Source: Comamonadaceae bacterium (lineage in GTDB: Bacteria > Pseudomonadota > Gammaproteobacteria > Burkholderiales > Burkholderiaceae_C). From it: DNA of 13,128 bases. The stretch is from NCBI GenBank assembly GCA_947371775.1, contig CANBQX010000042.1, positions 1-13,128 of the forward strand. The letters run 5' to 3'. Every line of letters starts with the position of its first letter. The stretch's first letter is position 1. The position numbers and the translations under genes are program-made. The notes beneath the pieces were generated by a model. That model was given only the letters and a program-made list of their open reading frames with translations, was not told the origin of the DNA and searched no databases. Shown here piece by piece: positions 6,769 through 13,128 of the stretch.

Positions 6769-7950
6769 ATGCAAGACCCCATCGTTATCGTCAGCGCCGC
6801 CCGCACGCCCATGGGCGCATTCCAGGGCGACTTTTCCGGCCTCGCCGCCCACGACCTGGGTGGCGCTGCCATCAAGGCCGCCATGGAGCGCGCAGGTGTC
6901 AAGCCCGAGCAAGTGGACGAAGTGATTTTTGGCAACTGCCTCATGGCAGGCCAGGGCCAGGCCCCGGCGCGCCAGGCTGCGTTCAAAGGTGGCCTGCCCA
7001 TCAGCGCAGGCGCGGTGACCTTGTCCAAGATGTGTGGCTCGGGCATGCGCGCTGCCATGTTTGCGCACGACATGCTGGCCGCTGGCAGCGCCGATGTGCT
7101 GGTGGCCGGTGGCATGGAGAGCATGACCAACGCGCCCTACCTGCTGCCCAAAGCGCGCGGTGGCTACCGCATTGGCCACGACCGCATTTTTGACCACATG
7201 ATGCTCGACGGCCTGGAAGACGCCTACGAAGCCGGCCGCTCCATGGGCACCTTTGGCGAAGACTGCGCTGCCAAATACGGCTTTACCCGCGCCCAGCAAG
7301 ACGCCTTTGCCACCACCAGCGTGCAGCGTGCACAGGCCGCCACCCAGTCGGGCGCGTTTACCGCCGAGATCACCCCCGTGGCCATCAAAACCCGCGCGGG
7401 CGAGAGCGTCATCTCCATCGACGAAGGCCCCGGCAAAGTCAAGCTCGACAAGATTCCTACGCTCAAAGCGGCATTCAAAAAAGACGGCACCATTACTGCC
7501 GCCAGCAGCTCCAGCATCAACGACGGCGCTGCGGCGCTGGTCATGATGCGCGCATCCACTGCCGCCAAGCTGGGCTGCAAGCCCCTGGCCAAAATCGTGA
7601 GCCACGCGGTGCACGCCCAAGAGCCCAACTGGTTTGCCACCGCCCCCGTGGGCGCGGTGAACAAAGCGCTGGCCAAAGCCGGCTGGGCCGTCAAAGACGT
7701 GGACCTGTGGGAAGTGAACGAGGCCTTTGCCGTGGTGCCCATGGCGCTGATGCACGACCTGCAACTTAGCCACGACATCGTCAACGTCAACGGCGGCGCC
7801 TGCGCCCTGGGCCACCCCATTGGCGCGTCTGGCGCACGCATCATGGTCACGCTGATCCACGCGCTCAGGGCCCGTGGCAAAACCAAAGGCCTGGCCACCT
7901 TGTGCATTGGCGGTGGTGAGGCCACCGCTGTGGCGCTCGAACTTTTGTAA
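6769..7950 (+). CDS. Acetyl-CoA C-acetyltransferase (thiolase)
   Basis: 393 residues, the usual length of biosynthetic/acetoacetyl-CoA thiolases. It catalyses reversible conversion of acetoacetyl-CoA plus CoA to two acetyl-CoA in the cytoplasm. The nucleophile Cys89 is in SKMCGSGMRA, NEAF is at 317-320, His349 in GHPIGASGAR, and the second catalytic Cys379 in LCIGGGE. GGMESMTNAPY (114-124) is the typical thiolase substrate-loop block. In this cluster it plausibly handles the acetoacetyl-CoA end of leucine degradation, but identical enzymes also serve polyhydroxybutyrate synthesis or fatty-acid breakdown, so no gene symbol is given. It begins 46 bases after aceK; that gap has no obvious terminator, so read-through is likely. 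The next gene follows after 22 bases. Confidence 0.95.
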   Translation: MQDPIVIVSAARTPMGAFQGDFSGLAAHDLGGAAIKAAMERAGVKPEQVDEVIFGNCLMAGQGQAPARQAAFKGGLPISAGAVTLSKMCGSGMRAAMFAHDMLAAGSADVLVAGGMESMTNAPYLLPKARGGYRIGHDRIFDHMMLDGLEDAYEAGRSMGTFGEDCAAKYGFTRAQQDAFATTSVQRAQAATQSGAFTAEITPVAIKTRAGESVISIDEGPGKVKLDKIPTLKAAFKKDGTITAASSSSINDGAAALVMMRASTAAKLGCKPLAKIVSHAVHAQEPNWFATAPVGAVNKALAKAGWAVKDVDLWEVNEAFAVVPMALMHDLQLSHDIVNVNGGACALGHPIGASGARIMVTLIHALRARGKTKGLATLCIGGGEATAVALELL

Positions 7951-7972
7951 ACCCTTTCACGCAAAACCCGCC

Positions 7973-9100
7973 ATGCTCCTGACATCCGACCAAGAATCCG
8001 TGCGCGACGCGGTGCGCGCTTTTGCCCAGGCTGAACTCTGGCCGCATGCCGCGCGCTGGGACAAGGAACACACCTTCCCGAAGGACGTGCACAAGGGCTT
8101 GGCGGCGCTGGGCGCGTATGGCATTTGCGTGCCCGAAGAATGGGGCGGCGCGCAGATGGACTACCTCACGCTGGCCGTGGTGCTGGAAGAAATTGCTGCG
8201 GGCGACGGAGGCACCAGCACGGTGATCAGCGTGACCAACTGCCCGGTCAACGCCATCTTGCTGCGCTATGGCAATGACGCACAAAAAAAGAAGTGGCTCA
8301 CACCCCTGGCGCAGGGCGAGATGCTGGGCGCTTTTTGCCTGACCGAGCCGCATGTGGGGTCCGATGCATCGAGCCTGCGCACCACGGCCGTGCGCGAGGG
8401 GGACGAGTATGTGATCAACGGCGTGAAGCAGTTCATCACCAGCGGCAAAAACGGCGACGTGGCGGTGGTGATTGCGGTGACCGACAAGGGCGCAGGCAAG
8501 CGCGGCATGAGCGCGTTTTTGGTGCCCACCACCACACTGGGCTATGTGGTGGCGCGGCTAGAAGACAAGCTGGGCCAGCACTCCAGCGACACGGCGCAAA
8601 TCAATTTTGACAACTGCCGCATTCCGGCCGAGAACCTGATTGGCAAAGAGGGCGAGGGCTATGGCATTGCCCTGGGCGGCCTGGAAGGCGGGCGCATCGG
8701 CATTGCCGCGCAAAGCGTGGGCATGGCGCGCAGCGCGCTGGACGTGGCCATTGCCTATTCCAAAGACCGCCAAAGCTTTGGCCAGCCCATCTTCAACCAC
8801 CAGGCCGTGGGCTTTCGGCTGGCGGATTGCGCCACGCAGCTCGAGGCAGCACGCCAGCTGATCTGGCACGCCGCAGCCCTGCGCGACGCCGGCCGCCCCT
8901 GCCTGAAAGAAGCCGCCATGGCCAAACTGTTTGCCAGCGAAATGGCCGAACAAGTCTGCAGCGCCGCCATCCAAACCCTGGGCGGCTACGGCTATGTGAG
9001 CGACTTCCCCGTAGAGCGCATCTACCGCGACGTGCGCGTATGCCAAATCTACGAAGGCACGAGCGACGTGCAGAAAATCATTATTCAGCGGGGGATTTAG
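7973..9100 (+). CDS. Acyl-CoA dehydrogenase, short-chain type
   Basis: 375 residues from ATG 7973. The N-terminus MLLTSDQESVRDAVRAFAQ fits the family start; an in-frame ATG at 7874 would overlap the thiolase and add 33 unrelated residues. No Shine-Dalgarno sequence is visible, so translation may be coupled to the thiolase. FAD-domain blocks CLTEPHVGSD (122-131) and FITSGK (154-159) and the C-terminal GGYGYVSDFPVERIYRD (337-353) are intact. The catalytic Glu361 is at the canonical position in IYEGTSD, and the isovaleryl-CoA dehydrogenase site is occupied by Gly240 (GLEGGRIG), so this is a different ACAD subtype from LiuA. Substrate is probably a short or branched acyl-CoA, possibly from valine/isoleucine or short fatty acids; this cannot be fixed from sequence. 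Last gene before the low-GC segment. Confidence 0.93.
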   Translation: MLLTSDQESVRDAVRAFAQAELWPHAARWDKEHTFPKDVHKGLAALGAYGICVPEEWGGAQMDYLTLAVVLEEIAAGDGGTSTVISVTNCPVNAILLRYGNDAQKKKWLTPLAQGEMLGAFCLTEPHVGSDASSLRTTAVREGDEYVINGVKQFITSGKNGDVAVVIAVTDKGAGKRGMSAFLVPTTTLGYVVARLEDKLGQHSSDTAQINFDNCRIPAENLIGKEGEGYGIALGGLEGGRIGIAAQSVGMARSALDVAIAYSKDRQSFGQPIFNHQAVGFRLADCATQLEAARQLIWHAAALRDAGRPCLKEAAMAKLFASEMAEQVCSAAIQTLGGYGYVSDFPVERIYRDVRVCQIYEGTSDVQKIIIQRGI

Positions 9101-9111
9101 GGGCTCGCCCC

Positions 9112-9137
9112 TGGCGGCGGTCTTTTGCCGGCCGCCA
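9112..9137 (+). terminator. GC-rich stem-loop just after the acyl-CoA dehydrogenase gene
   Basis: TGGCGGC (9112-9118) pairs perfectly with GCCGCCA (9131-9137) around a loop containing CTTTTG. A smaller stem, AGGGG/CCCCT at 9099-9112, overlaps the stop codon and this hairpin's first base. There is no T-run after the stem, so it may stabilise the mRNA 3' end rather than terminate by itself. Confidence 0.4.
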
Positions 9138-9197
9138 CCCCAATCAACTCATTCACGCGAGAGGCAAATGCCTCCGTTTGTCGTGGACATCGCGCCA

Positions 9198-9234
9198 AAT
9201 AGCGCTTTCAATAAAGATAAGCGTTGTTGTTTTT
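9198..9234 (+). terminator. Candidate intrinsic terminator
   Basis: AAATAGCGCTT-type arm (9198-9207) pairs with AAGCGTTGTT (9219-9228) as a 10-bp stem with two G-T wobbles and an 11-base loop, followed by a T-run ending at 9234. It is well placed to end the liu-type transcript. The same stretch, continuing to AAGCTATAG at 9244, resembles short intergenic repeats that I recall being common in Comamonadaceae genomes; that resemblance is from memory. Confidence 0.5.
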
Positions 9235-9581
9235 GAAGCTATAGTGTTTGCATCGTAGAACTTCCCGAATCAGATTTACCAATTGAGCCACGAGGGAACA
9301 TTAGAGACGGGTTTGGAGGACATCATGAATACTGAAGGTGCATCCCGTGTTTGCATGCCAAAGCGAAATAACAAGTGGCTGTGCGGAACTTTTGCTGTTC
9401 CGATCAAGCCGGCATGCTCAGATTATTTCGTCGTCTAACTTTGGAAGGCCAGGACATGCACTTGGCTACACCATGTTAGGTCTCGCCAGAGTTGCGGCGC
9501 TGCCAAACTTCGATCACGCCGGCACGAAATTGCAAACCACCATGACTACGATTGTGGCTCGAGGTAACAACAGGGACACGA
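9235..9581. other. Leader region of the accessory segment, mostly non-coding
   Basis: This stretch has no convincing gene except the small ORF at 9325-9438. TATAGT at 9240-9245 resembles a -10 box but lacks a good -35 at the right distance. An 86-codon open frame at 9338-9598 overlaps the next gene in another frame and has no ribosome site, so it is not called. Confidence 0.5.
9325..9438 (+). CDS. Possible small protein, 37 residues
   Basis: ATG at 9325 is preceded by GGAGGA (9315-9320) with a 4-base spacer, one of the best ribosome sites in the window, and opens a 37-codon frame ending in TAA. The product is basic in its first half (KRNNK at 13-17), has three Cys (10, 20, 31) and no membrane helix or signal peptide. 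I recognise no family. It could be a true small protein, a leader peptide for the segment, or chance; the ribosome site is the main support. Confidence 0.35.
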   Translation: MNTEGASRVCMPKRNNKWLCGTFAVPIKPACSDYFVV

Positions 9582-10991
9582 ATGGCACACACTTATAAGA
9601 TTCCAAGAGTTACGGATTCGCAGATTGCGAGCGCACTTAAGACCTTGAGCGAAGAGTTTGCCCCATTCACTGTCAACGTTAACCTTTTAGACAAATCTCT
9701 CGGCTCAGCGTCATTTCCAGAGCAGGCGGAGAAGCCGTGGCTAGACCTTCTTGACCAAGGTGGCGAGCTTGTCAGTTACTTCGGCGGCAATGTCGCAGGA
9801 ATCGGCCTTCTCTACTACCGCGGTGGACAACAGGGACCGCATTCTGAGAAGTCTCCAGTTCTCGATGACTTGGTCATCGATATAAATGGTGTGGATGCGC
9901 AACGAATGGCAGTGGCTTCGCGCGCTGTAGCTCTTTTCAGACCAGTTCAATTTCCGATCACCAGCGATACGGCATCACTCATCGACGCGCAACGCGCCAT
10001 ACAGGCGTCAACTTACTCGCGTTTGCAATCACAGCTGGAAAAGCTCTTTGAGCAGACCATTGATGTACGCCGACAACTGGATGAAAGTATTCGCGAGAAG
10101 GAAAAGATTCTTGAAGCCGACTTCGAAAAGCGGCGGGAAGCTGCGCACGCTGAAGAATTGACGAGAAAGGCCGAACTGGATCGTGAAAGTGAAGCGCTAG
10201 AACTCCGGCGTAAGGCACTGGACGACAGCGATAACACCTTCGCTAGACGCCAGATTCGGGATCGCATGCTCAGCGACGTGGCCAAACGTGTCCAGTCTTT
10301 CGGAGTCTCTCAAACAACCGTAACTTCTAGAAAGCCAGTCGCCTTAGGCATGATGGTTCTGACTTTGTTCCTACTAACTCTTTTCGTATGGACAGCGAAG
10401 GAACTGTCCGAGACGCGCTCCACGATCGCAACCTTTACCCAACTAGTGGCAAGTGCGGATCAAACGACCCAAAGCGGCGAGGTGGCGAACGTTGAGAAGC
10501 TCGCCGCCGCCAAGGTTGAGATCACAACTCGAACAGCAAACGCTGACGCGGCGAGAGTTTCCCTGGTCACTCTTGGTAATGAGCGCATCGCACTCTGGAT
10601 CCGCATATCGCTCGTATCGCTGGGTCTAGTGGCATCACTTGTGTACTACATACGTTGGCAAAACCAGTGGGCGCAGCAATTTGCAGCAACAGAACTTTCA
10701 CTTCAGCAGTTTCAAATTGATGTCAATCGCGCGAATTGGGTGATCGAAACCTGTCTCGAATGGCGAAAAGAGACTGACTCCGTAATCCCCTCAACTTTGA
10801 TCGAAAGTATGACTCGCGGCCTTTTCGCTGGCCGTGAATCGGGGCCCCAGGTGCTGCATCCTGCTGACGAACTGGCGTCCGCGCTTATGGGCAGTGCCTC
10901 CAAACTGTCCCTTGATCTTGCTGGCAACAAGTTGGAAATCGACAAACCCCAAAAGATTCCCAAGACCGTATCAGGGGACAGATCGTCGTAA
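9582..10991 (+). CDS. Two-helix membrane protein with long cytoplasmic coiled coil, unknown function
   Basis: 469 residues from ATG 9582, chosen because AGGGA (9572-9576) lies 5 bases upstream; a TTG at 9552 would add 10 residues. Four regions are visible. Residues 1-145 form a globular domain of mixed character without a recognised motif. Residues about 146-240 are a highly charged helix, likely coiled coil, ending in a basic block RRKALDDSDNTFARRQIRD (209-227). A hydrophobic helix at 252-272 is followed by a 63-residue helical loop, and a second hydrophobic helix lies at 336-357. The tail 358-469 is again soluble, with QFQIDVNRANWVIE (376-389) looking conserved in style. Arginine/lysine placement puts both ends in the cytoplasm and the loop in the periplasm. 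No enzyme motif, Walker box or nuclease motif is seen. A sensor, scaffold or channel-like role is possible but unproven. Confidence 0.85.
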   Translation: MAHTYKIPRVTDSQIASALKTLSEEFAPFTVNVNLLDKSLGSASFPEQAEKPWLDLLDQGGELVSYFGGNVAGIGLLYYRGGQQGPHSEKSPVLDDLVIDINGVDAQRMAVASRAVALFRPVQFPITSDTASLIDAQRAIQASTYSRLQSQLEKLFEQTIDVRRQLDESIREKEKILEADFEKRREAAHAEELTRKAELDRESEALELRRKALDDSDNTFARRQIRDRMLSDVAKRVQSFGVSQTTVTSRKPVALGMMVLTLFLLTLFVWTAKELSETRSTIATFTQLVASADQTTQSGEVANVEKLAAAKVEITTRTANADAARVSLVTLGNERIALWIRISLVSLGLVASLVYYIRWQNQWAQQFAATELSLQQFQIDVNRANWVIETCLEWRKETDSVIPSTLIESMTRGLFAGRESGPQVLHPADELASALMGSASKLSLDLAGNKLEIDKPQKIPKTVSGDRSS

Positions 10992-11135
10992 CTCTAGTGA
11001 TGCGATACGGTTCTACCTCGACTCAGCCAGGCCAAACCATTCACAAGGACTTTCCACGTAGTCAAACATCGCAGGATTGAGCAATTCATTGAATACGGCC
11101 ATGGTGCGCCTTGTTCGACATAGAAAGGAAGACAT

Positions 11136-11876
11136 ATGAAACATATCCTCGCAGCGCTAGTTACGGTCGCACTAGCCGTGCCCTGTTTTGCACAGACCGA
11201 TCGCCCCAAGACGGTGGCGACCGACACAAACGTCATTGCAACGGTTCTCGGTCAAAGGATCACCACCGCGGAGAAGGGCCAACTCAATGAATTGATCTTC
11301 GGCGCGCTGCTGCAGCAATACGCGCAGGACAACAAGCTTGAACCGACGCCAGCAGAACTTGACGGTTTCGTGAAAAAGACCGAAGAGAAGGAGAAGCAGC
11401 AGCAGAACAAGATGCAAGCGGACAGGATCAAGTTGACGAAGGAACTGAAAGCTTCTTCCTTGTCAGATCAGGAACGCGAACAGAAGGCATCCGAGCTGAA
11501 GGCCATCGAGAGCGTGCTGAAGGCAACCGCACAGGTCAAAGAGATGACGAAGGGAATCGAAGATCAGATGCGTCCCATAAGGCGTCAGATGGCGCAGCAG
11601 TTCGTCACCTCGTGGAAGATCAACAAGGCGCTTTACGCGAAATACGGGGGACGTGTCGTCTTTCTGCAGACCGGCGTTGAGCCAATCGACGCGTACCGGG
11701 ACTTCCTACGTGACCAAGAGAAGGCCGGGCGTTTCCAAATCATTGACAAGCAATACGAGAGCGGCTTCTGGCGGTACTACACAAGCGACGCGATCCACAA
11801 ATTCGTCAAGCAGGAACACAGTGCCAAGCTCATCAATACGCCTTGGTGGATGATGGATGAGCCTGGAGGGAAGTGA
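11136..11876 (+). CDS. Exported protein with SurA-like N-terminal region
   Basis: 246 residues. The N-terminus is a clear signal peptide (MKH, hydrophobic core, likely cut after Ala19 in CFA|Q); Cys17 is preceded by Pro, so it is not a lipobox. The segment from about 32 to 82 (VIATVLGQRITTAEK, then a helix and LEPTPAELDGFVKK) resembles the start of SurA/PpiC-type periplasmic chaperones. A Lys/Glu/Gln-rich helix (80-158) follows, where SurA would have other elements, and no parvulin isomerase domain is present. The C-terminal block KYGGRVVFLQTGVEPIDAYR (169-188) through the WW at 237-238 looks like a defined domain. Start supported by AAGGA at 11125-11129, 6 bases upstream. Expected in the periplasm. 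A chaperone-like or inhibitor-like role is an inference. The gene lies 144 bases after the membrane protein gene, so co-transcription is possible but not shown. Confidence 0.85.
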   Translation: MKHILAALVTVALAVPCFAQTDRPKTVATDTNVIATVLGQRITTAEKGQLNELIFGALLQQYAQDNKLEPTPAELDGFVKKTEEKEKQQQNKMQADRIKLTKELKASSLSDQEREQKASELKAIESVLKATAQVKEMTKGIEDQMRPIRRQMAQQFVTSWKINKALYAKYGGRVVFLQTGVEPIDAYRDFLRDQEKAGRFQIIDKQYESGFWRYYTSDAIHKFVKQEHSAKLINTPWWMMDEPGGK

Positions 11877-12035
11877 GAAGGAAATGCCGAAAAGGACAAC
11901 GCAATCTAGCTCGTGAAAGGCTCGCAGCTTGACTGGCCCAAGTAGACATTAACCAATGGCGTTGCGCGGCTCTTGAGTTCAGTCACCTGCGCGCAGAGAA
12001 CGAAGTGACGCCCATCTATACATGGGAGTAACGCA
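11877..12035. other. Intergenic spacer, nothing firm seen
   Basis: The 159-base gap holds TTGACT at 11929-11934 with only poor -10 candidates, and a 10-bp dyad CTGCGCGCAG near 11987. No terminator with a T-run and no RNA gene was recognised. Confidence 0.4.
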
Positions 12036-12455
12036 ATGACAAGTCATCAGTCCGAGAGTTCAGAGACTGTCGCCCCGAGCACTTTGGAACCTGAGCGTGC
12101 AGCCCCTTGGCTGACCATCCTGAAAACAAAGCCCTGCCCCATCTGCGGAGAGGCACACGGTAACAGTGCATGGGCTGTTGTCAAATCCTCGATCCTTCGT
12201 CCACGAACCTGCAAGTCGTGTGGAGAAAAATTTCATCAGACTGGCTTACTCATCTGGGGCATCGTATTTGTGCTTTTCCCAAACAGCATGCTTGATTCAG
12301 TATTTGCTGATTTGGTCTTCAAAGTGATACCAGATGCATCGCCCATGCCCATCAAAATATTTGCTTTTTTTGTAACCGTGTACGTTCAAGTTTTTGTAGC
12401 GACGATTTACATAAATCGTACGCAGCCACTCGCGCCGGGGCCGCAGTATGGATGA
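12036..12455 (+). CDS. Zinc-ribbon protein with two membrane helices, unknown function
   Basis: 139 residues. After a Ser/Glu/Pro-rich start (1-25) come two CxxC pairs, CPICG (Cys34, Cys37) and CKSCG (Cys59, Cys62), 21 residues apart, forming a probable zinc ribbon. Two hydrophobic helices follow at about 70-90 (LLIWGIVFVLF core) and 106-126. The ribbon would lie in the cytoplasm with a short periplasmic hairpin, and the tail is only 13 residues. No catalytic motif is present. Start set by GGAG at 12025-12028, 7 bases upstream. The second half is notably AT-rich and its codon use differs from the flanking catabolic genes. Function unknown; such proteins may be membrane adaptors, but many are small orphan genes. 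Confidence 0.8.
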   Translation: MTSHQSESSETVAPSTLEPERAAPWLTILKTKPCPICGEAHGNSAWAVVKSSILRPRTCKSCGEKFHQTGLLIWGIVFVLFPNSMLDSVFADLVFKVIPDASPMPIKIFAFFVTVYVQVFVATIYINRTQPLAPGPQYG

Positions 12456-12512
12456 GGAATACTGGACATAGGAGAATCTGGACTTCATTTAAGAGTGATT
12501 GTGAGAACAACC

Positions 12513-12899
12513 ATGACCGACCATCCCATTGCCACCTGGCACCGCATGATCAAGGACCGCAGCCCCGTTGGGCTGGATGCGCTGCTCGATGAGAACGCCA
12601 TTTTTCTGTCGCCAGTCGTGCACGCGCCGCAAGTGGGCCGCAAGCTCACGGCCAAGTACTTGTCAGCCGCTTTGCACGTGTTCGTGAACCCCACGTTTCA
12701 CTATGTGCGCGAGGTCATGGGTGCTAACGACGCCATGCTCGAGTTTGAGACCGAAATTGACGGCATCGTGGTCAACGGCGTGGACCTCATCAAGTGGAAC
12801 GAGGCGGGCAAGATTATTGAGTTCAAGGTGATGCTGCGCCCACTCAAGGCCGTCAACCTGATCCACCAAATGATGGGTGCCATGATGCAGGCGCGGTGA
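12513..12899 (+). CDS. NTF2/SnoaL-like family protein
   Basis: 128 residues from ATG 12513; a GTG at 12495 in frame would add six. The pattern of an N-terminal helix (IATWHRMIKD), a beta-hairpin (AIFLSPVVHAPQVGRK), a helix and then four long beta strands (FHYVREVMG..., MLEFETEIDG, GVDLIKWNEAGKIIEFKVMLRP) is that of the cone-shaped SnoaL/NTF2 fold, which holds small hydrophobic ligands or acts as an isomerase/hydratase in some members. No definite catalytic residues can be named. The ribosome site is weak. The stop is two bases from the ATG of the next gene, so the two are very likely translated together. Base composition returns to the high-GC style here, marking the end of the low-GC segment. 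Confidence 0.85.
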   Translation: MTDHPIATWHRMIKDRSPVGLDALLDENAIFLSPVVHAPQVGRKLTAKYLSAALHVFVNPTFHYVREVMGANDAMLEFETEIDGIVVNGVDLIKWNEAGKIIEFKVMLRPLKAVNLIHQMMGAMMQAR

Positions 12900-12901
12900 C
12901 T

Positions 12902-13128
12902 ATGTCCAAAACGTACAAGAACACCATTTGCCTTTGGTACGACGGCGACGCCGAAGCGGCTGCAGGGTTTTATGCCGCCACGTTCCCAGGTTCGTCGGTG
13001 GACTCGGTGCACCGCGCTCCGGGCGACTACCCGTCGGGCACGCAGGGCCAGGTGCTGACGGTGCAATTCACGGTGATGGGCATTCCGTGTCTTGGCATCA
13101 ACGGCGGCCCCATGTTCAAACATTCCGA
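12902..13128 (+). CDS. PhnB-like VOC-family protein, 3'-truncated by window edge
   Basis: 75 residues are visible before the window ends in mid-codon. CLWYDGDAEAAAGFYAATFP (10-29), then VLTVQFTVMG and LGINGGPMFKHS, match the PhnB-like branch of the VOC (glyoxalase/dioxygenase fold) superfamily, often labelled 3-demethylubiquinone-9 3-methyltransferase-like although methyltransferase activity is not implied by the fold. Members are small dimeric cytoplasmic proteins with no agreed substrate. It starts two bases after the NTF2-like gene and is evidently its partner in one transcript. Confidence 0.85.
   Translation, partial: MSKTYKNTICLWYDGDAEAAAGFYAATFPGSSVDSVHRAPGDYPSGTQGQVLTVQFTVMGIPCLGINGGPMFKHS

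Larger units (their letters stand above)
9140..12500. other. Lower-GC accessory segment, probable insertion
   Basis: Hand counts give 28/60 G+C at 10081-10140 and 24/60 at 12301-12360, against 40/60 at 3361-3420 and 38/60 at 12541-12600. Gene packing also changes: gaps of 144 and 159 bases between genes, each with its own ribosome site, against 12-46 bases in the catabolic cluster. No integrase, transposase, flanking repeat or tRNA was found, so the mode of entry is unknown and the edges are approximate. Confidence 0.6.

Noticed and set aside
9338..9598. 86-codon plus-strand frame before the membrane protein gene
   Set aside because: It lacks a ribosome site and overlaps both the small ORF and the start of the 469-residue protein in a different frame.
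11000..11080. 26-codon frame between the membrane protein and SurA-like genes
   Set aside because: No ribosome site and no distinctive composition; consistent with chance.
11940..12010. Possible integron attC-like site in the spacer with a CTGCGCGCAG dyad
   Set aside because: Looked for RYYYAAC and GTRRRRY-type core sites in the right arrangement and did not find them; no integrase in the window.
9100..12512. Defence island or prophage remnant
   Set aside because: No nuclease, ATPase, toxin, phage structural or integrase motif was seen; the direct-repeat check at the edges by eye was negative, so the idea remains only a possibility for the membrane protein.

Overview
The window looks like chromosomal DNA of a betaproteobacterium, most likely Comamonadaceae (Acidovorax/Rhodoferax/Polaromonas type). 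This is inferred from the high-GC coding style (40 of 60 bases G+C in a sample line inside the isovaleryl-CoA dehydrogenase gene), the protein families, and a leucine-degradation locus carrying a MerR-type regulator. No rRNA, tRNA, CRISPR array, transposase, integrase or phage gene was seen.

Layout. (1) 1-1320, plus strand: the 3' part of a PlsC-type acyltransferase gene, then a YgjP/SprT-like zinc metallopeptidase. (2) 1341-2408, minus strand: an MBL-fold hydrolase, convergent with the peptidase and divergent from the next block. (3) 2544-9100, plus strand: MerR regulator (LiuR type), isovaleryl-CoA dehydrogenase (LiuA), beta-carbonic anhydrase, isocitrate dehydrogenase kinase/phosphatase (AceK), acetyl-CoA C-acetyltransferase and a second acyl-CoA dehydrogenase, all closely spaced and probably co-transcribed. 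The divergent region between blocks 2 and 3 holds a perfect 26-bp palindrome, the best candidate for the LiuR operator. (4) About 9140-12500: a lower-GC, looser-packed segment with three unfamiliar genes (a two-helix membrane protein with a coiled coil, an exported SurA-like protein, a zinc-ribbon membrane protein) plus a possible 37-residue ORF. (5) 12513-13128: return to high-GC DNA with an NTF2/SnoaL-like protein and the start of a PhnB-like VOC protein.

How the genes fit together. LiuA oxidises isovaleryl-CoA from leucine. The next step of the pathway, methylcrotonyl-CoA carboxylase (not in this window), uses bicarbonate, which the carbonic anhydrase could supply. The thiolase can close the pathway at acetoacetyl-CoA/acetyl-CoA, and AceK controls whether acetyl-CoA carbon passes through the TCA cycle or the glyoxylate bypass. 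This linkage is inferred from gene order. The low-GC segment has no visible connection to this metabolism and looks like an insertion at the end of, or within, the catabolic cluster. Its three proteins are the least understood part of the window, and nothing in the sequence proves that they form one system.
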